Positions 56,368 through 64,000 of a stretch of DNA of 64,000 nt are shown here, piece by piece. The notes beneath the pieces were generated by a model. It saw only the letters and a program-made list of their open reading frames with translations, did not search any database and was not told where the DNA came from. The translations under genes and the position numbers were made by a program. Source of the DNA: Flavobacteriales bacterium (GTDB taxonomy: Bacteria > Bacteroidota > Bacteroidia > UBA10329). The stretch lies in NCBI GenBank assembly GCA_021741075.1, contig JAIOYO010000016.1, forward strand, positions 1 through 64,000. The letters run 5' to 3'. How positions within the stretch are numbered: the first letter of the stretch is position 1; the number at the start of each line of letters is the position of its first letter.

Positions 56368-58050
56368 TTATTTCTCAGCAAGCTTGGATTCAAGTTCTTT
56401 AATCCGAGCCTCTTGTTCCTTGATTGCCTCAACGAGAACAGGAATCAAAGCAACATAATTCACCATTTTAAACAATTCTTGCGTATCCTCTTTCAACTTG
56501 CTGCCATCTGACATTCTTACGCTTGCCTGAGTGTCGAGCAGTTTTTCTGACACCAATTGCGGTATAACCGCCTCAAGGTCTTGAGCAATGAAACCAAACT
56601 GAGTGCCCTTACCTAGGCCCATGTTGGGATATTGATCTAGCTTATGCTCATAGTTCACTCCTTCAATTTTCAGAATTAGTTCGGTGGCATTTTCAATTTT
56701 ACGAACATTGGTCTTTAAACGTTTGTCGGATGCATTAATTAAAGCACCAGTATACCCGAGATCGTCTTGGAACAACCCAGCCCATCCTGTATTGGCTCCA
56801 CCATCATCGAAACGTGAACCAAATACTCCTGTACCTTCGTAACCATTGGAGAATCCATAGACTCCTCTTCCAGCAACTCCGGTTCCCGTAGGGAAGAAAA
56901 CACCCTCGTTGGCTGTAGGCAGGAATCCGACAGGTGCTGCCTGAGTTCCAGCCATGAAGTTCTTATATCCGCTGGCAGCATTGTTAGTCATAATTTGGGT
57001 GTTGGCATCGCCAATGCCGGTGTTCACAATATAATTCTGCCAAATGGTTCCAGTGCCATTACGCGTAATGGTGAAGTAATTGGCTGGCGTTGTTGTTCCA
57101 ATTCCTATGTTGGTTCCGTTGTCGAATATTTGACTGCAAACAGCCGTGGTTCCGTTTGACTTTATTATAATGTTGGCAGTATTACATCCTACAGGCCCTG
57201 TGGCTCCAGTAACTCCAGTCGGTCCAGTAGCCCCTGCCAATCCATTCGTACCGTTTGCTCCAGTCGCTCCGGTGGCACCAGTTGCTCCAGTAGCTCCAGC
57301 AGTTCCAGTGGCGCCAGCTGCTCCCGTGGCACCAGTTGCGCCAGTTGCGCCAGCTGCTCCTGTGGCACCAGCAGGTCCAGCAGGTCCAGCAGGTCCAGCG
57401 GCTCCGGTGGTACCAGCTGGTCCTGTTGCACCAGTAGCACCTGCCGCACCAGTAGCTCCCACTAATCCTGAAGGACCTGTTGGTCCAGTTGGTCCAGGAA
57501 CTCCTGTGCTTGGACCAGTTGGACCGGTTGGTCCGGTAGGACCAGTTACTCCATCAGCACCTGAGGGTCCAGGTAATCCATTAGTTCCATTCGCACCAGT
57601 AGCTCCGGTTGCTCCAGTTGCTCCTGTAGCTCCGTCAGCACCTGATGGCCCAGTAGCTCCATTAGCGCCAACAGGGCCAGGAGATCCGTTAGCTCCAGTT
57701 GGGCCAGTCGGTCCAACAACTCCAGAACCACCACTGGTTCCAATACATGTCCAATCTACTAAGTCATCATTCCAGTAGCAGAATTGTTCGATGTCCGTGT
57801 CGTAAACAATTAGACCATCAGCATCATTCGGTAGTGTGGTAGTAGGTGGATTAGCAATGGCTAAGCGTTGAAGTGTATTTACCCTAGGAATTAAAAGTCC
57901 TTTGTCTGTTGAAGAGATGTCAAGAATCGAATTTGGATGCGGAGTCGTGGTTCCAATACCAACGTTGTCTTGTGAATTGGCGGTGTTGGACCAAAATACG
58001 GTAACCGCAATTAGAAAAATTAATGGTTTATAAGTCAAAAACTTGATCAT
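56368..58050 (-). CDS. Collagen-like secreted protein with S74-type self-cleaving chaperone domain
   Basis: 560 residues from the ATG at 58050. An upstream in-frame ATG at 58164 is rejected because it lies in the preceding terminator, and the promoter at 58072-58079 fits the internal start. Signal peptide about 1-26 (ends ANSQ). An N-terminal module ([18 protein letters not shown] ...) of about 80 residues is shared with the paralogue at 58495. A Gly-X-Y repeat of about 170 residues follows, with one register break near GPSTGVPGP. The C-terminal 120 residues are a peptidase S74 intramolecular chaperone: SDKRLK keeps the Ser and the Lys five residues later, and a coiled-coil ends the protein. 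S74 domains help fold trimers and cleave themselves off. It is probably a trimeric surface fibre. Confidence 0.88.
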   Translation of the reverse strand: MIKFLTYKPLIFLIAVTVFWSNTANSQDNVGIGTTTPHPNSILDISSTDKGLLIPRVNTLQRLAIANPPTTTLPNDADGLIVYDTDIEQFCYWNDDLVDWTCIGTSGGSGVVGPTGPTGANGSPGPVGANGATGPSGADGATGATGATGATGANGTNGLPGPSGADGVTGPTGPTGPTGPSTGVPGPTGPTGPSGLVGATGAAGATGATGPAGTTGAAGPAGPAGPAGATGAAGATGATGATGAAGATGTAGATGATGATGATGANGTNGLAGATGPTGVTGATGPVGCNTANIIIKSNGTTAVCSQIFDNGTNIGIGTTTPANYFTITRNGTGTIWQNYIVNTGIGDANTQIMTNNAASGYKNFMAGTQAAPVGFLPTANEGVFFPTGTGVAGRGVYGFSNGYEGTGVFGSRFDDGGANTGWAGLFQDDLGYTGALINASDKRLKTNVRKIENATELILKIEGVNYEHKLDQYPNMGLGKGTQFGFIAQDLEAVIPQLVSEKLLDTQASVRMSDGSKLKEDTQELFKMVNYVALIPVLVEAIKEQEARIKELESKLAEK

Positions 58051-58071
58051 TATTAGGGGTTTTGGAAAACA

Positions 58072-58079
58072 CAAATTTA
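58072..58079 (-). promoter_or_regulatory. -7 promoter element of the collagen-like/S74 gene
   Basis: TAAATTTG on the minus strand, 21 bases before the ATG at 58050, an exact TAnnTTTG match that decides the start. Confidence 0.55.
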
Positions 58080-58130
58080 AACCATTTATTATACAATTAA
58101 ACGTGTCAATGGTTGCTTGGTTAAATTCAA

Positions 58131-58162
58131 TAAAAAAGGCTTCGCTGAACTGCGAAGCCTTC
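58131..58162 (-). terminator. Intrinsic terminator of the small secreted-protein gene
   Basis: AAGGCTTCGC pairs with its complement at 58152-58161; on the minus strand the stem is followed by a run of six T. It separates the genes at 58185 and 56368. Confidence 0.88.
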
Positions 58163-58184
58163 AATTTATCCTAGTTTTAAGATA

Positions 58185-58472
58185 TTATTTTTTGGGATCG
58201 ATTATTAGGTCAACTGTACAGGCAGGAAATAGAGAGTTTAACTCTTTCGTCAATGACTCAATATTTTGGCTAGAAACCGAAACAAAAAATACTGAACGAG
58301 ATTCTCCTTTGGAAAGTTTTCCGTAAGACAGGTTTTTTAATAATTTGGCATTGTTTGACTCTGAATTAGACAATGTTACTTTTATGGTTTGATTCAAATT
58401 GGAGATTTCATCTTGTGCAAATACTATTTGAGTAATTCCGATGAATGCTATTGTAGTGAGTAGTTTTCTCAT
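58185..58472 (-). CDS. Small secreted protein of unknown function
   Basis: 95 residues from the ATG at 58472. A signal peptide MRKLLTTIAFIGITQIVFAQ is followed by about 75 residues rich in Ser, Asn and Lys with one Cys near the C-terminus (FPACTVDL). I recognise no family. It lies 22 bases after the collagen-like/GEVED gene and ends at its own terminator, so it is probably co-transcribed with that gene and may be a helper for it. This is inference from position only. Confidence 0.7.
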   Translation of the reverse strand: MRKLLTTIAFIGITQIVFAQDEISNLNQTIKVTLSNSESNNAKLLKNLSYGKLSKGESRSVFFVSVSSQNIESLTKELNSLFPACTVDLIIDPKK

Positions 58473-58494
58473 AGTAATCAATTTATTTGCTGAA

Positions 58495-59790
58495 TTAGTT
58501 TCCGAATGCCGAGAAGTGGTAATCTGTATCGATAGGATTTCCTGTTAGATTAGAACAATCACACTGAAATCCATTTACGGTTACAGACGATACGTTGCAA
58601 ATTTTCATGCCAGTGCCACCTCCTCCAGACACAATAATGGTATAGTCTTCTGTTTCTCCCCACGCACTATTTGCTGTATTACAGGCATCAGTAGCATATC
58701 CACCAAAATCTTCGTTAACCCTCATTCGAGTTGGGCCAGGCAAAGCCGTTAACGGTATCGTAATACTTAGCGTAAGCGTTGCATCAATTCCGGAACCCAA
58801 ATCATAGCGTTCTGAAGCTTCGAAAACTCCATTCTGATTCCAGTCAAACCACACAGACACGTATTCCGTCCAAGTGCCTTCTGAATAGAAACTAACTGAA
58901 AGGGTATAGGCCGTTCCAGGGCTTACGGTTGTATTGATTGATGTGTAATCTCCAAAACTACAAGCGCCATTGTTAACGCTGTTGTTGTTGATTGTATTAA
59001 ATGTTACATTGGTGATGTAGTCATCAGATACATCAGTGTAACATGGGTCGCAACTAGAGGTAGGCGGAATCACACCACTTCCACCACCACTTAACGTACC
59101 ATCAGGCGTAACCAAAACTGTTGGGATGCCACCGGTAAGTGGAGTGTTAAATGTTACTTCAGTGACACCAGTACTGATTGTTAAGGCGGTTACATCTCCA
59201 ATAATAACAGAGCCACCGGCTCCAATAATTCCACTTCGCAAGTTCACAGGGCCAGCTGGTCCTGTTACACCTGTTGCTCCAGTTGCTCCAGTTGCTCCAT
59301 CTGCACCTGTTGGACCTTGAGCTCCATTCGTACCCGCAGGTCCAGTTGCCCCGTCAGCCCCAGTAGCTCCAGTAGCTCCAGTTATTCCAGGAGGTCCTTG
59401 TGCTCCTGCGGGACCAGTTGGTCCAATACCGCCAACAGAACCACTTGGTCCAGTCGGTCCAGGAGGTCCAGTAGGGCCTTGAAGTCCCATGCATGTCCAA
59501 TCTATAAGGTCATCGTTCCAATAACAGAACTGTTCAAGGTCGGTGTCGTACACCAACAGCCCATCTGCATCAGTTGGAAGTGTGCTTGTTGGAGGATTTG
59601 CGATTGCCAATCTTTGAAGCGTATTCAATCGCGGTACTAGCATACCTTTCTCTGTAGAAGAAATATCTAGAATTGCATTTGAATGTGGGGTTGTTGTACC
59701 GATTCCAACATTATCTTGGGAAAAGACAGTAGTGCTTGAATAAAAGATAGCAACGATGCTTGATGCAAAAAATCGCAAATTCATTTTCAT
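58495..59790 (-). CDS. Collagen-like secreted protein with GEVED domain
   Basis: 431 residues. Signal peptide about 1-24 (ends VFSQ). The first 80 mature residues are nearly identical in pattern to the S74 paralogue ([32 protein letters not shown]). A Gly-X-Y repeat of about 80 residues follows. The C-terminal part is a GEVED domain (about 255-400) with [20 protein letters not shown] and a [19 protein letters not shown] end. Gly-X-Y repeats form trimeric fibres and GEVED domains occur in Bacteroidota surface proteins; no ligand is known. No T9SS tail is present, so export beyond the periplasm needs another route. The promoter element is at 59814-59821. Confidence 0.87.
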   Translation of the reverse strand: MKMNLRFFASSIVAIFYSSTTVFSQDNVGIGTTTPHSNAILDISSTEKGMLVPRLNTLQRLAIANPPTSTLPTDADGLLVYDTDLEQFCYWNDDLIDWTCMGLQGPTGPPGPTGPSGSVGGIGPTGPAGAQGPPGITGATGATGADGATGPAGTNGAQGPTGADGATGATGATGVTGPAGPVNLRSGIIGAGGSVIIGDVTALTISTGVTEVTFNTPLTGGIPTVLVTPDGTLSGGGSGVIPPTSSCDPCYTDVSDDYITNVTFNTINNNSVNNGACSFGDYTSINTTVSPGTAYTLSVSFYSEGTWTEYVSVWFDWNQNGVFEASERYDLGSGIDATLTLSITIPLTALPGPTRMRVNEDFGGYATDACNTANSAWGETEDYTIIVSGGGGTGMKICNVSSVTVNGFQCDCSNLTGNPIDTDYHFSAFGN

Positions 59791-59813
59791 TAAAACGGAG
59801 TTATTGTATTACC

Positions 59814-59821
59814 CAAATGTA
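59814..59821 (-). promoter_or_regulatory. -7 promoter element of the collagen-like/GEVED gene
   Basis: TACATTTG on the minus strand, an exact TAnnTTTG match, 23 bases before the ATG at 59790. Confidence 0.5.
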
Positions 59822-59909
59822 CATAAATGTTGAAAAGTAAAGCTACCCTGCCGAGCCGATGTAACGTTTGAGTTTATTAGGTTTTGTTATTGATTTATGT
59901 TCAGTAAGA

Positions 59910-62900
59910 TTACCTAAGTAGAGTTACATGACCAAAGTACTTGTGCTCAGTTCCCTTTACATCTGATAGCTTTATTTTCCAAACGTAAACAGCCAATTCC
60001 ACTGGCGCTCCCTTATATGTCCCATCCCAGGGTTCATCTATATTTTCTGTGTAGTATATAAGTTCGCCCCATCTGTCAAAAATCGACATCTGATAGGTGT
60101 TCCAATCCACACCTTCTCCGTATCCTCTGAACCCATCATTCCTGCCGTTATCGTTAGGAGTAAATGCGTTCGGTACATAGAACATGAAGTCGGGCTCTAT
60201 AATAAGTTGACGAGAAACTTCATCGGTGCAACCGTGAATTGTTGTAGCCACGAGATTAATTGTATAGGTGCCAGTGTCAGCATATACATGCGTTGGATTC
60301 TGAACTGTTGAAGTGCTGCCATCACCAAAATTCCAATCCCATTGTGTGACGTTACTTGTTGATAGGTCTGTGAAGTTGATTGTGGCATCAAGCAAGTTTA
60401 CAATTTCCGGGTCGAGGTCGAAATTTGCGTTTGGCAGGGGAAATACTTCGATAAAATCTGATAGGACCGTATCTGTTATACAACCATCTACAGTGGTAAT
60501 TTCTAGGAAAATATCATACAATCCTGAGCCAGAGTAAAGGTGTGTTGGGTCGGAAACGTTAGCTGTATTCGATTGAGAATTTGGATCTCCAAAGTTCCAA
60601 GACCAACCAACGGATGGTGGTTGGGTTAAATCATTGAAATTTACTGTAAGCGGATGGCAGCCACTATCTGGTTCAGCATCAACAATAATTTGTGGTAACA
60701 TATGAACGGTAACTGTGCTTGAAACGAAAGCAGGTGGGGTAGTGCAACCGTCAATTACCATGAAATCAAACGTGGTAGTAACGAGTGGCTGTGTGTCTAA
60801 CGGCAGCGTTATTGGATTTGTAATATCTGGCAGCAAATAGATTTGATAGGCTCCATCTCCGCCTCCAGCTTGCAGGTCGATAGTCGCAAAATCATACGGA
60901 CATATGGAAGTGTCAGGACTAACGAGTGGTCGAATGACATCGAGTGTTAATGGAGGAAGCACATTAATTACGATCACTTTCGGTGCTGAAGGGCATCCTG
61001 CAGCATCGGTAGCAACCAGCGTATAACTGGTGGTTACTGCAGGAGATACAATCGGGTTGGCGGTATTCGAAATTAAGGAAGGGTCTGCTGGAGTTGAAGT
61101 CCATAAATAAGTGTACGGTGGAGTTCCTCCGGTTATAATCGCTGAAAGTGTAGCTTGACCTCCAATGCATATTTCGTTTAGGTCAGAACTAACCACTCCA
61201 ATCACTTCGGTAGGACCGTTTACTGTTCTATTAATGACCAGTGTGCAGCCATCAACATCAGAAACGAGAATTTGATAGTTTCCTTGACATAGATTTGAGC
61301 TCGTATTTGTGTTGCTAACATTTGGTGTCCACGCATAAGAGTATGGTCCAACTCCATCTGGCTGAATGGTGATTTCGCCATCACAAGCAGCAAAACACGA
61401 CTCATCAGTGGTAGTTACAACCGTTGTGAAAGTAACTGGTTGTGTAATGGCGAAAGTTGAGTCTAGGCTACAACCGGTGGCATCTGTCACCGTCACCGTC
61501 ACGTTCCCTGCTCCAAGATTCGACTCGATTGCGCTATTACCTCCGGATGACCAAGCATAGGTATATGGACCGACTCCTCCTTGAGGAGCAACTACGATTT
61601 CACCATCTGAAGCACCACAGGCAGCACCAGTAACAACCGCTGGGATGCTCATTAACGAGAACGTTACTTCAACATCATCAGTTGCAATACATCCATTTCC
61701 ATTGTCTTCTGTCCAAGTAAAGGTGTAAACTCCAGCTGTTGGAACCGTTACGGTTGCCGTTGCTGTACTTGCATTAGGAGCGAAAGTTGTTCCTGCTGGT
61801 CCGCCCGTCCACGTTCCAGTTCCGTAGCTGGCTAATCCCTCAAGACTGTACGAAAGAATACAGGTTTGAGCGTCTGTTCCCGCATCGGCAATTGGTAGTG
61901 CCACAAATGGGCCGCCAGTTATCGTGGTGGGGCAACCGTTTTGATCCGTAATGTCGAAGGAATAATTGTCGCCATCTTGTAGGTTCTCAATAACGATGTT
62001 TCCTCCATTGGGAGTGGTTGTATTTACGAAGGATGCGGTAGCTGGAAGAAGATTTGAAGCAGTGAAATTTCCACCGAATACTTCTGGGTATCCGCCCTCA
62101 ACCATTACGGAAACAGTATTGGTCTGACAATCAGGCGTAACGGTGGTAGTCACGGGCGGTAAATAACTTACAGTGGTAACTGTTCCTAAATCCCAGCAAC
62201 TCGCATTAATGATGTAATTAGGCGTAACTGGGTCGAAATGATATAAAGTGATTGGAACGTAATAAAGTTGATTGTTTGGTAGTAATCCAGGAGGGAATAA
62301 CGAGAAGATTGAGTTCGCGTCATTGATGTCCATCATACTTCCATCGCTTGGAACGATTCCTGCGAAGCATGGGTCATCACCAGGAAAAACACCTGGTGTA
62401 GGAAGGCAGCCATAAACCAAATACGTGTATGCGGGCTGATATGGGTAAATCCCTCCAAGAAGACCCTCATCATCTGGTAGGGTGTAATCTCCATTGTCTA
62501 CAATATCTAGTTGGTCACCATCGCAAAGGATGAAGTCAATGGTGCCGTTTCCGGTAATGGAAGCGCTGGTAGTTCCGCCTTCAGCAGAACAACCGCACTG
62601 AATCGTCTGAGTTTGTTCGCAAGTTGGGAAATCAGAAAAGTAATACGTGATTACATAGGTAGAGGCAGCTGGGTCAAGTCCCGTAACTTGCCACAATTCG
62701 GGGCTATTAAATGGAGGTTGAATATTGGTTGTTTGAGTTCCAACACCATCAAAAATGCTAACGACAATTGTTCCTGTTGAAGGTGGCGTATTGAACTCGA
62801 TTGTTCCGTCCACGACTCCCGTACCACTCACGCAGCTTGCCGAAGTATAGGTAATTGTAGGTGGCGCGGTAAACGTTGTGGTAATATTGCAATTCTGATC

Positions 62901-64000
62901 ATCTGAGAAAACTGCTCCGAAATCACAATCCAACCCATCTTGAGGAAGACCTGTGAACGTAATCGTCATTGGACTAACAAATGGAGGTAGAAAAACCTGC
63001 TGGTTCAAGAAACAATCAGCAACAATTAATTGACCTGTTGCGGGTGGATTCGTAAAAGTCAACGTTCCTTCAAGATCGAACTGTAAAAATCCTTGGCCAG
63101 ATGTATAGCAATTAGTCAAGGTCATATCGAGCGAATTCATGGTACATCCAGCACACGGTTGCACAACCACTGCAAAAGTCTCTGCTGGGCCTGGGCCACA
63201 GTTAATGGTTTCAACTACCGATACTTGCCCTCCAGTTGTACCAAAACTTACTGTGATTGAATTGGTTCCTTGACCCGCGGTTATCGTGGCTCCAGCAGGG
63301 ACGGTCCAAGCATAGGTAGAGCCGGGTGTGTTTGTAACAGAATAGACGTTCCCAGTAGCGTTTTCGCAAATGGGGGTTGGTCCTTGGATGGGTGGTGTTT
63401 GCGGGTCACAGCAGTTTGGGTCTATTGCTATTGAAACGTTATCCGAAACGGTTACGCAACCAGCGTTATCGGAAGCAGTTAGGGTGTACGTGATGGCAGC
63501 ATTTGGGCAAACTTCTGGCGTAAGAGTGGTTTCTTCTCCAGCAGCCATGTTGGTTGTAGGAGACCAAAGAACATCTGGGGTGTATTCATCTACTTCATCA
63601 TTAAAGGTAATGGACCAACCATCGAATGTGCCATTGCCCGTAAGCGCATTTGTCGCAACCTCAATTGACCAAACACCATTTGCGGTACAGCCGTTCATTG
63701 CGGTGAATGGTTGATTGGAATTGAAGGTTCCAGTAATGGGATTAGGATTTGTTCCGGTGAGTGAAGAGCCGCCTATTGGTACAAAACAAGCGTTTTGATA
63801 GTTAGACGGACTTCCAAAAAGACCTCCAGTGCCGGCAGGTGCTCCACCAATAGGTACAAGAATCACTTCCGTACCATCTGGGCAAACGAGTGTAATAGAG
63901 AGTGTTTCAACCCCTCCAGGAGGAATTCCAAAGCCAGAAAACTCCAAATCGGTTATGCAGACTTCCAATAATGAACCTGGGTTGACGGTTTGCATATTCA
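59910..64000 (-). CDS. Giant SprB-repeat/PKD surface protein with T9SS type B sorting domain (5' partial)
   Basis: The frame is open to the right edge of the window, so the signal peptide and true start lie outside; an internal Met at 63995 is not a trusted start. Visible modules, counted from that Met: a proprotein-convertase P-domain-like region about 1-135 (VWSIEVATN ... GTFDGWSITFND), Ig-like repeats, two SprB-type repeats about 785-910 (GVGPYTYAWSSGGNSA, GVGPYSYAWTPN, each ending TDATGC/SDVDGC), an Ig-like domain, two PKD domains about 1100-1250 (WSWNFGDPN, WDWNFGDGST) and the type B sorting domain in the last 92 residues ending HVTLLR. SprB-type adhesins act in gliding; this one is a likely T9SS surface adhesin, with function inferred. 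Confidence 0.9.
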   Translation of the reverse strand, partial: NMQTVNPGSLLEVCITDLEFSGFGIPPGGVETLSITLVCPDGTEVILVPIGGAPAGTGGLFGSPSNYQNACFVPIGGSSLTGTNPNPITGTFNSNQPFTAMNGCTANGVWSIEVATNALTGNGTFDGWSITFNDEVDEYTPDVLWSPTTNMAAGEETTLTPEVCPNAAITYTLTASDNAGCVTVSDNVSIAIDPNCCDPQTPPIQGPTPICENATGNVYSVTNTPGSTYAWTVPAGATITAGQGTNSITVSFGTTGGQVSVVETINCGPGPAETFAVVVQPCAGCTMNSLDMTLTNCYTSGQGFLQFDLEGTLTFTNPPATGQLIVADCFLNQQVFLPPFVSPMTITFTGLPQDGLDCDFGAVFSDDQNCNITTTFTAPPTITYTSASCVSGTGVVDGTIEFNTPPSTGTIVVSIFDGVGTQTTNIQPPFNSPELWQVTGLDPAASTYVITYYFSDFPTCEQTQTIQCGCSAEGGTTSASITGNGTIDFILCDGDQLDIVDNGDYTLPDDEGLLGGIYPYQPAYTYLVYGCLPTPGVFPGDDPCFAGIVPSDGSMMDINDANSIFSLFPPGLLPNNQLYYVPITLYHFDPVTPNYIINASCWDLGTVTTVSYLPPVTTTVTPDCQTNTVSVMVEGGYPEVFGGNFTASNLLPATASFVNTTTPNGGNIVIENLQDGDNYSFDITDQNGCPTTITGGPFVALPIADAGTDAQTCILSYSLEGLASYGTGTWTGGPAGTTFAPNASTATATVTVPTAGVYTFTWTEDNGNGCIATDDVEVTFSLMSIPAVVTGAACGASDGEIVVAPQGGVGPYTYAWSSGGNSAIESNLGAGNVTVTVTDATGCSLDSTFAITQPVTFTTVVTTTDESCFAACDGEITIQPDGVGPYSYAWTPNVSNTNTSSNLCQGNYQILVSDVDGCTLVINRTVNGPTEVIGVVSSDLNEICIGGQATLSAIITGGTPPYTYLWTSTPADPSLISNTANPIVSPAVTTSYTLVATDAAGCPSAPKVIVINVLPPLTLDVIRPLVSPDTSICPYDFATIDLQAGGGDGAYQIYLLPDITNPITLPLDTQPLVTTTFDFMVIDGCTTPPAFVSSTVTVHMLPQIIVDAEPDSGCHPLTVNFNDLTQPPSVGWSWNFGDPNSQSNTANVSDPTHLYSGSGLYDIFLEITTVDGCITDTVLSDFIEVFPLPNANFDLDPEIVNLLDATINFTDLSTSNVTQWDWNFGDGSTSTVQNPTHVYADTGTYTINLVATTIHGCTDEVSRQLIIEPDFMFYVPNAFTPNDNGRNDGFRGYGEGVDWNTYQMSIFDRWGELIYYTENIDEPWDGTYKGAPVELAVYVWKIKLSDVKGTEHKYFGHVTLLR

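Noticed and set aside
57146..57778. A 210-codon plus-strand frame rich in Pro-Val-Ala-Pro
   Set aside because: It is the reverse reading of the Gly-X-Y repeat in the collagen-like gene, whose low complexity leaves all frames open.
56368..58050. Phage tail-fibre gene or prophage remnant, because of the S74 domain
   Set aside because: A Sec signal peptide, collagen repeats and bacterial neighbours (gyrB, a paralogue) with no phage structural genes argue for a bacterial surface protein.
58050..58164. A longer N-terminus for the collagen-like/S74 protein
   Set aside because: The extension would start inside the terminator of the upstream gene and before the promoter element at 58072-58079, and it would bury the signal peptide.

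Overview
This 64-kb window looks like chromosomal DNA from a member of the Bacteroidota, most likely a Flavobacteriia relative. The evidence is: several proteins with type IX secretion (T9SS) C-terminal sorting domains, promoters of the Bacteroidota type (TAnnTTTG), few visible Shine-Dalgarno sequences, TonB-type outer-membrane proteins, and Bacteroidota-style gene orders such as miaB / sigma-54 activator / lptE / TPR gene / secG / groES / groEL. No phage, plasmid or rRNA genes were seen, and I found no tRNA gene.

Layout. 1-11001: an array of four consecutive plus-strand genes for very large secreted T9SS type B proteins (choice-of-anchor L, Calx-beta-like, PKD and lectin modules). It is interrupted at 3304-3926 by an IS256-family relic, a 21-bp tandem repeat and the tail of a lost gene. 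11002-16428: holA, AMP nucleosidase, a small NTF2-like lipoprotein, pirin, a paraoxonase-like protein and an unrecognised membrane protein. 16598-23144: chaperonin, SecG, LptE, sigma-54 activator and MiaB on the minus strand. 23315-30155: two outer-membrane proteins, purE/purK, and the divergent hpt-adk-obgE operon. 30232-36040: a T9SS type A protein, an Mla-like ABC transporter (ATPase plus permease), a tiny lipoprotein, feoA/feoB and a SprT-like protein. 36264-40699: a locally GC-rich group with a family 2 glycosyltransferase and two polytopic membrane proteins. 41101-46639: a TonB-dependent receptor, an O-methyltransferase and two glycosyltransferases. 46690-54207: a PA-domain T9SS protein, an FtsE-type ATPase, a huge TPR protein and a translationally coupled outer-membrane barrel. 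54337-64000: gyrB, two paralogous collagen-like secreted proteins with exchanged C-terminal modules, a small secreted protein, and a partial giant SprB-repeat/PKD protein.

How the parts work together. Housekeeping blocks (replication, purine salvage and synthesis, folding and secretion, lipid and LPS transport, iron uptake) alternate with genes for cell-surface display. Seven proteins carry T9SS C-terminal signals, five of type B and two of type A, although no T9SS machinery gene is in the window. The less ordinary items are two copies of a structured intergenic repeat with compensating stem differences (23216-23310 and 36061-36196), a CACAG-rich repeat pair (39298-39389 and 43494-43632), short-leader promoters including a mirrored purK/hpt pair, a bacterial paraoxonase with all key residues, and the collagen-like gene pair, one of which keeps a phage-type self-cleaving chaperone domain. 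I do not see a clearly new multi-gene defence or metabolic system. The repeat elements and the surface-protein modules are the best candidates for something under-described.
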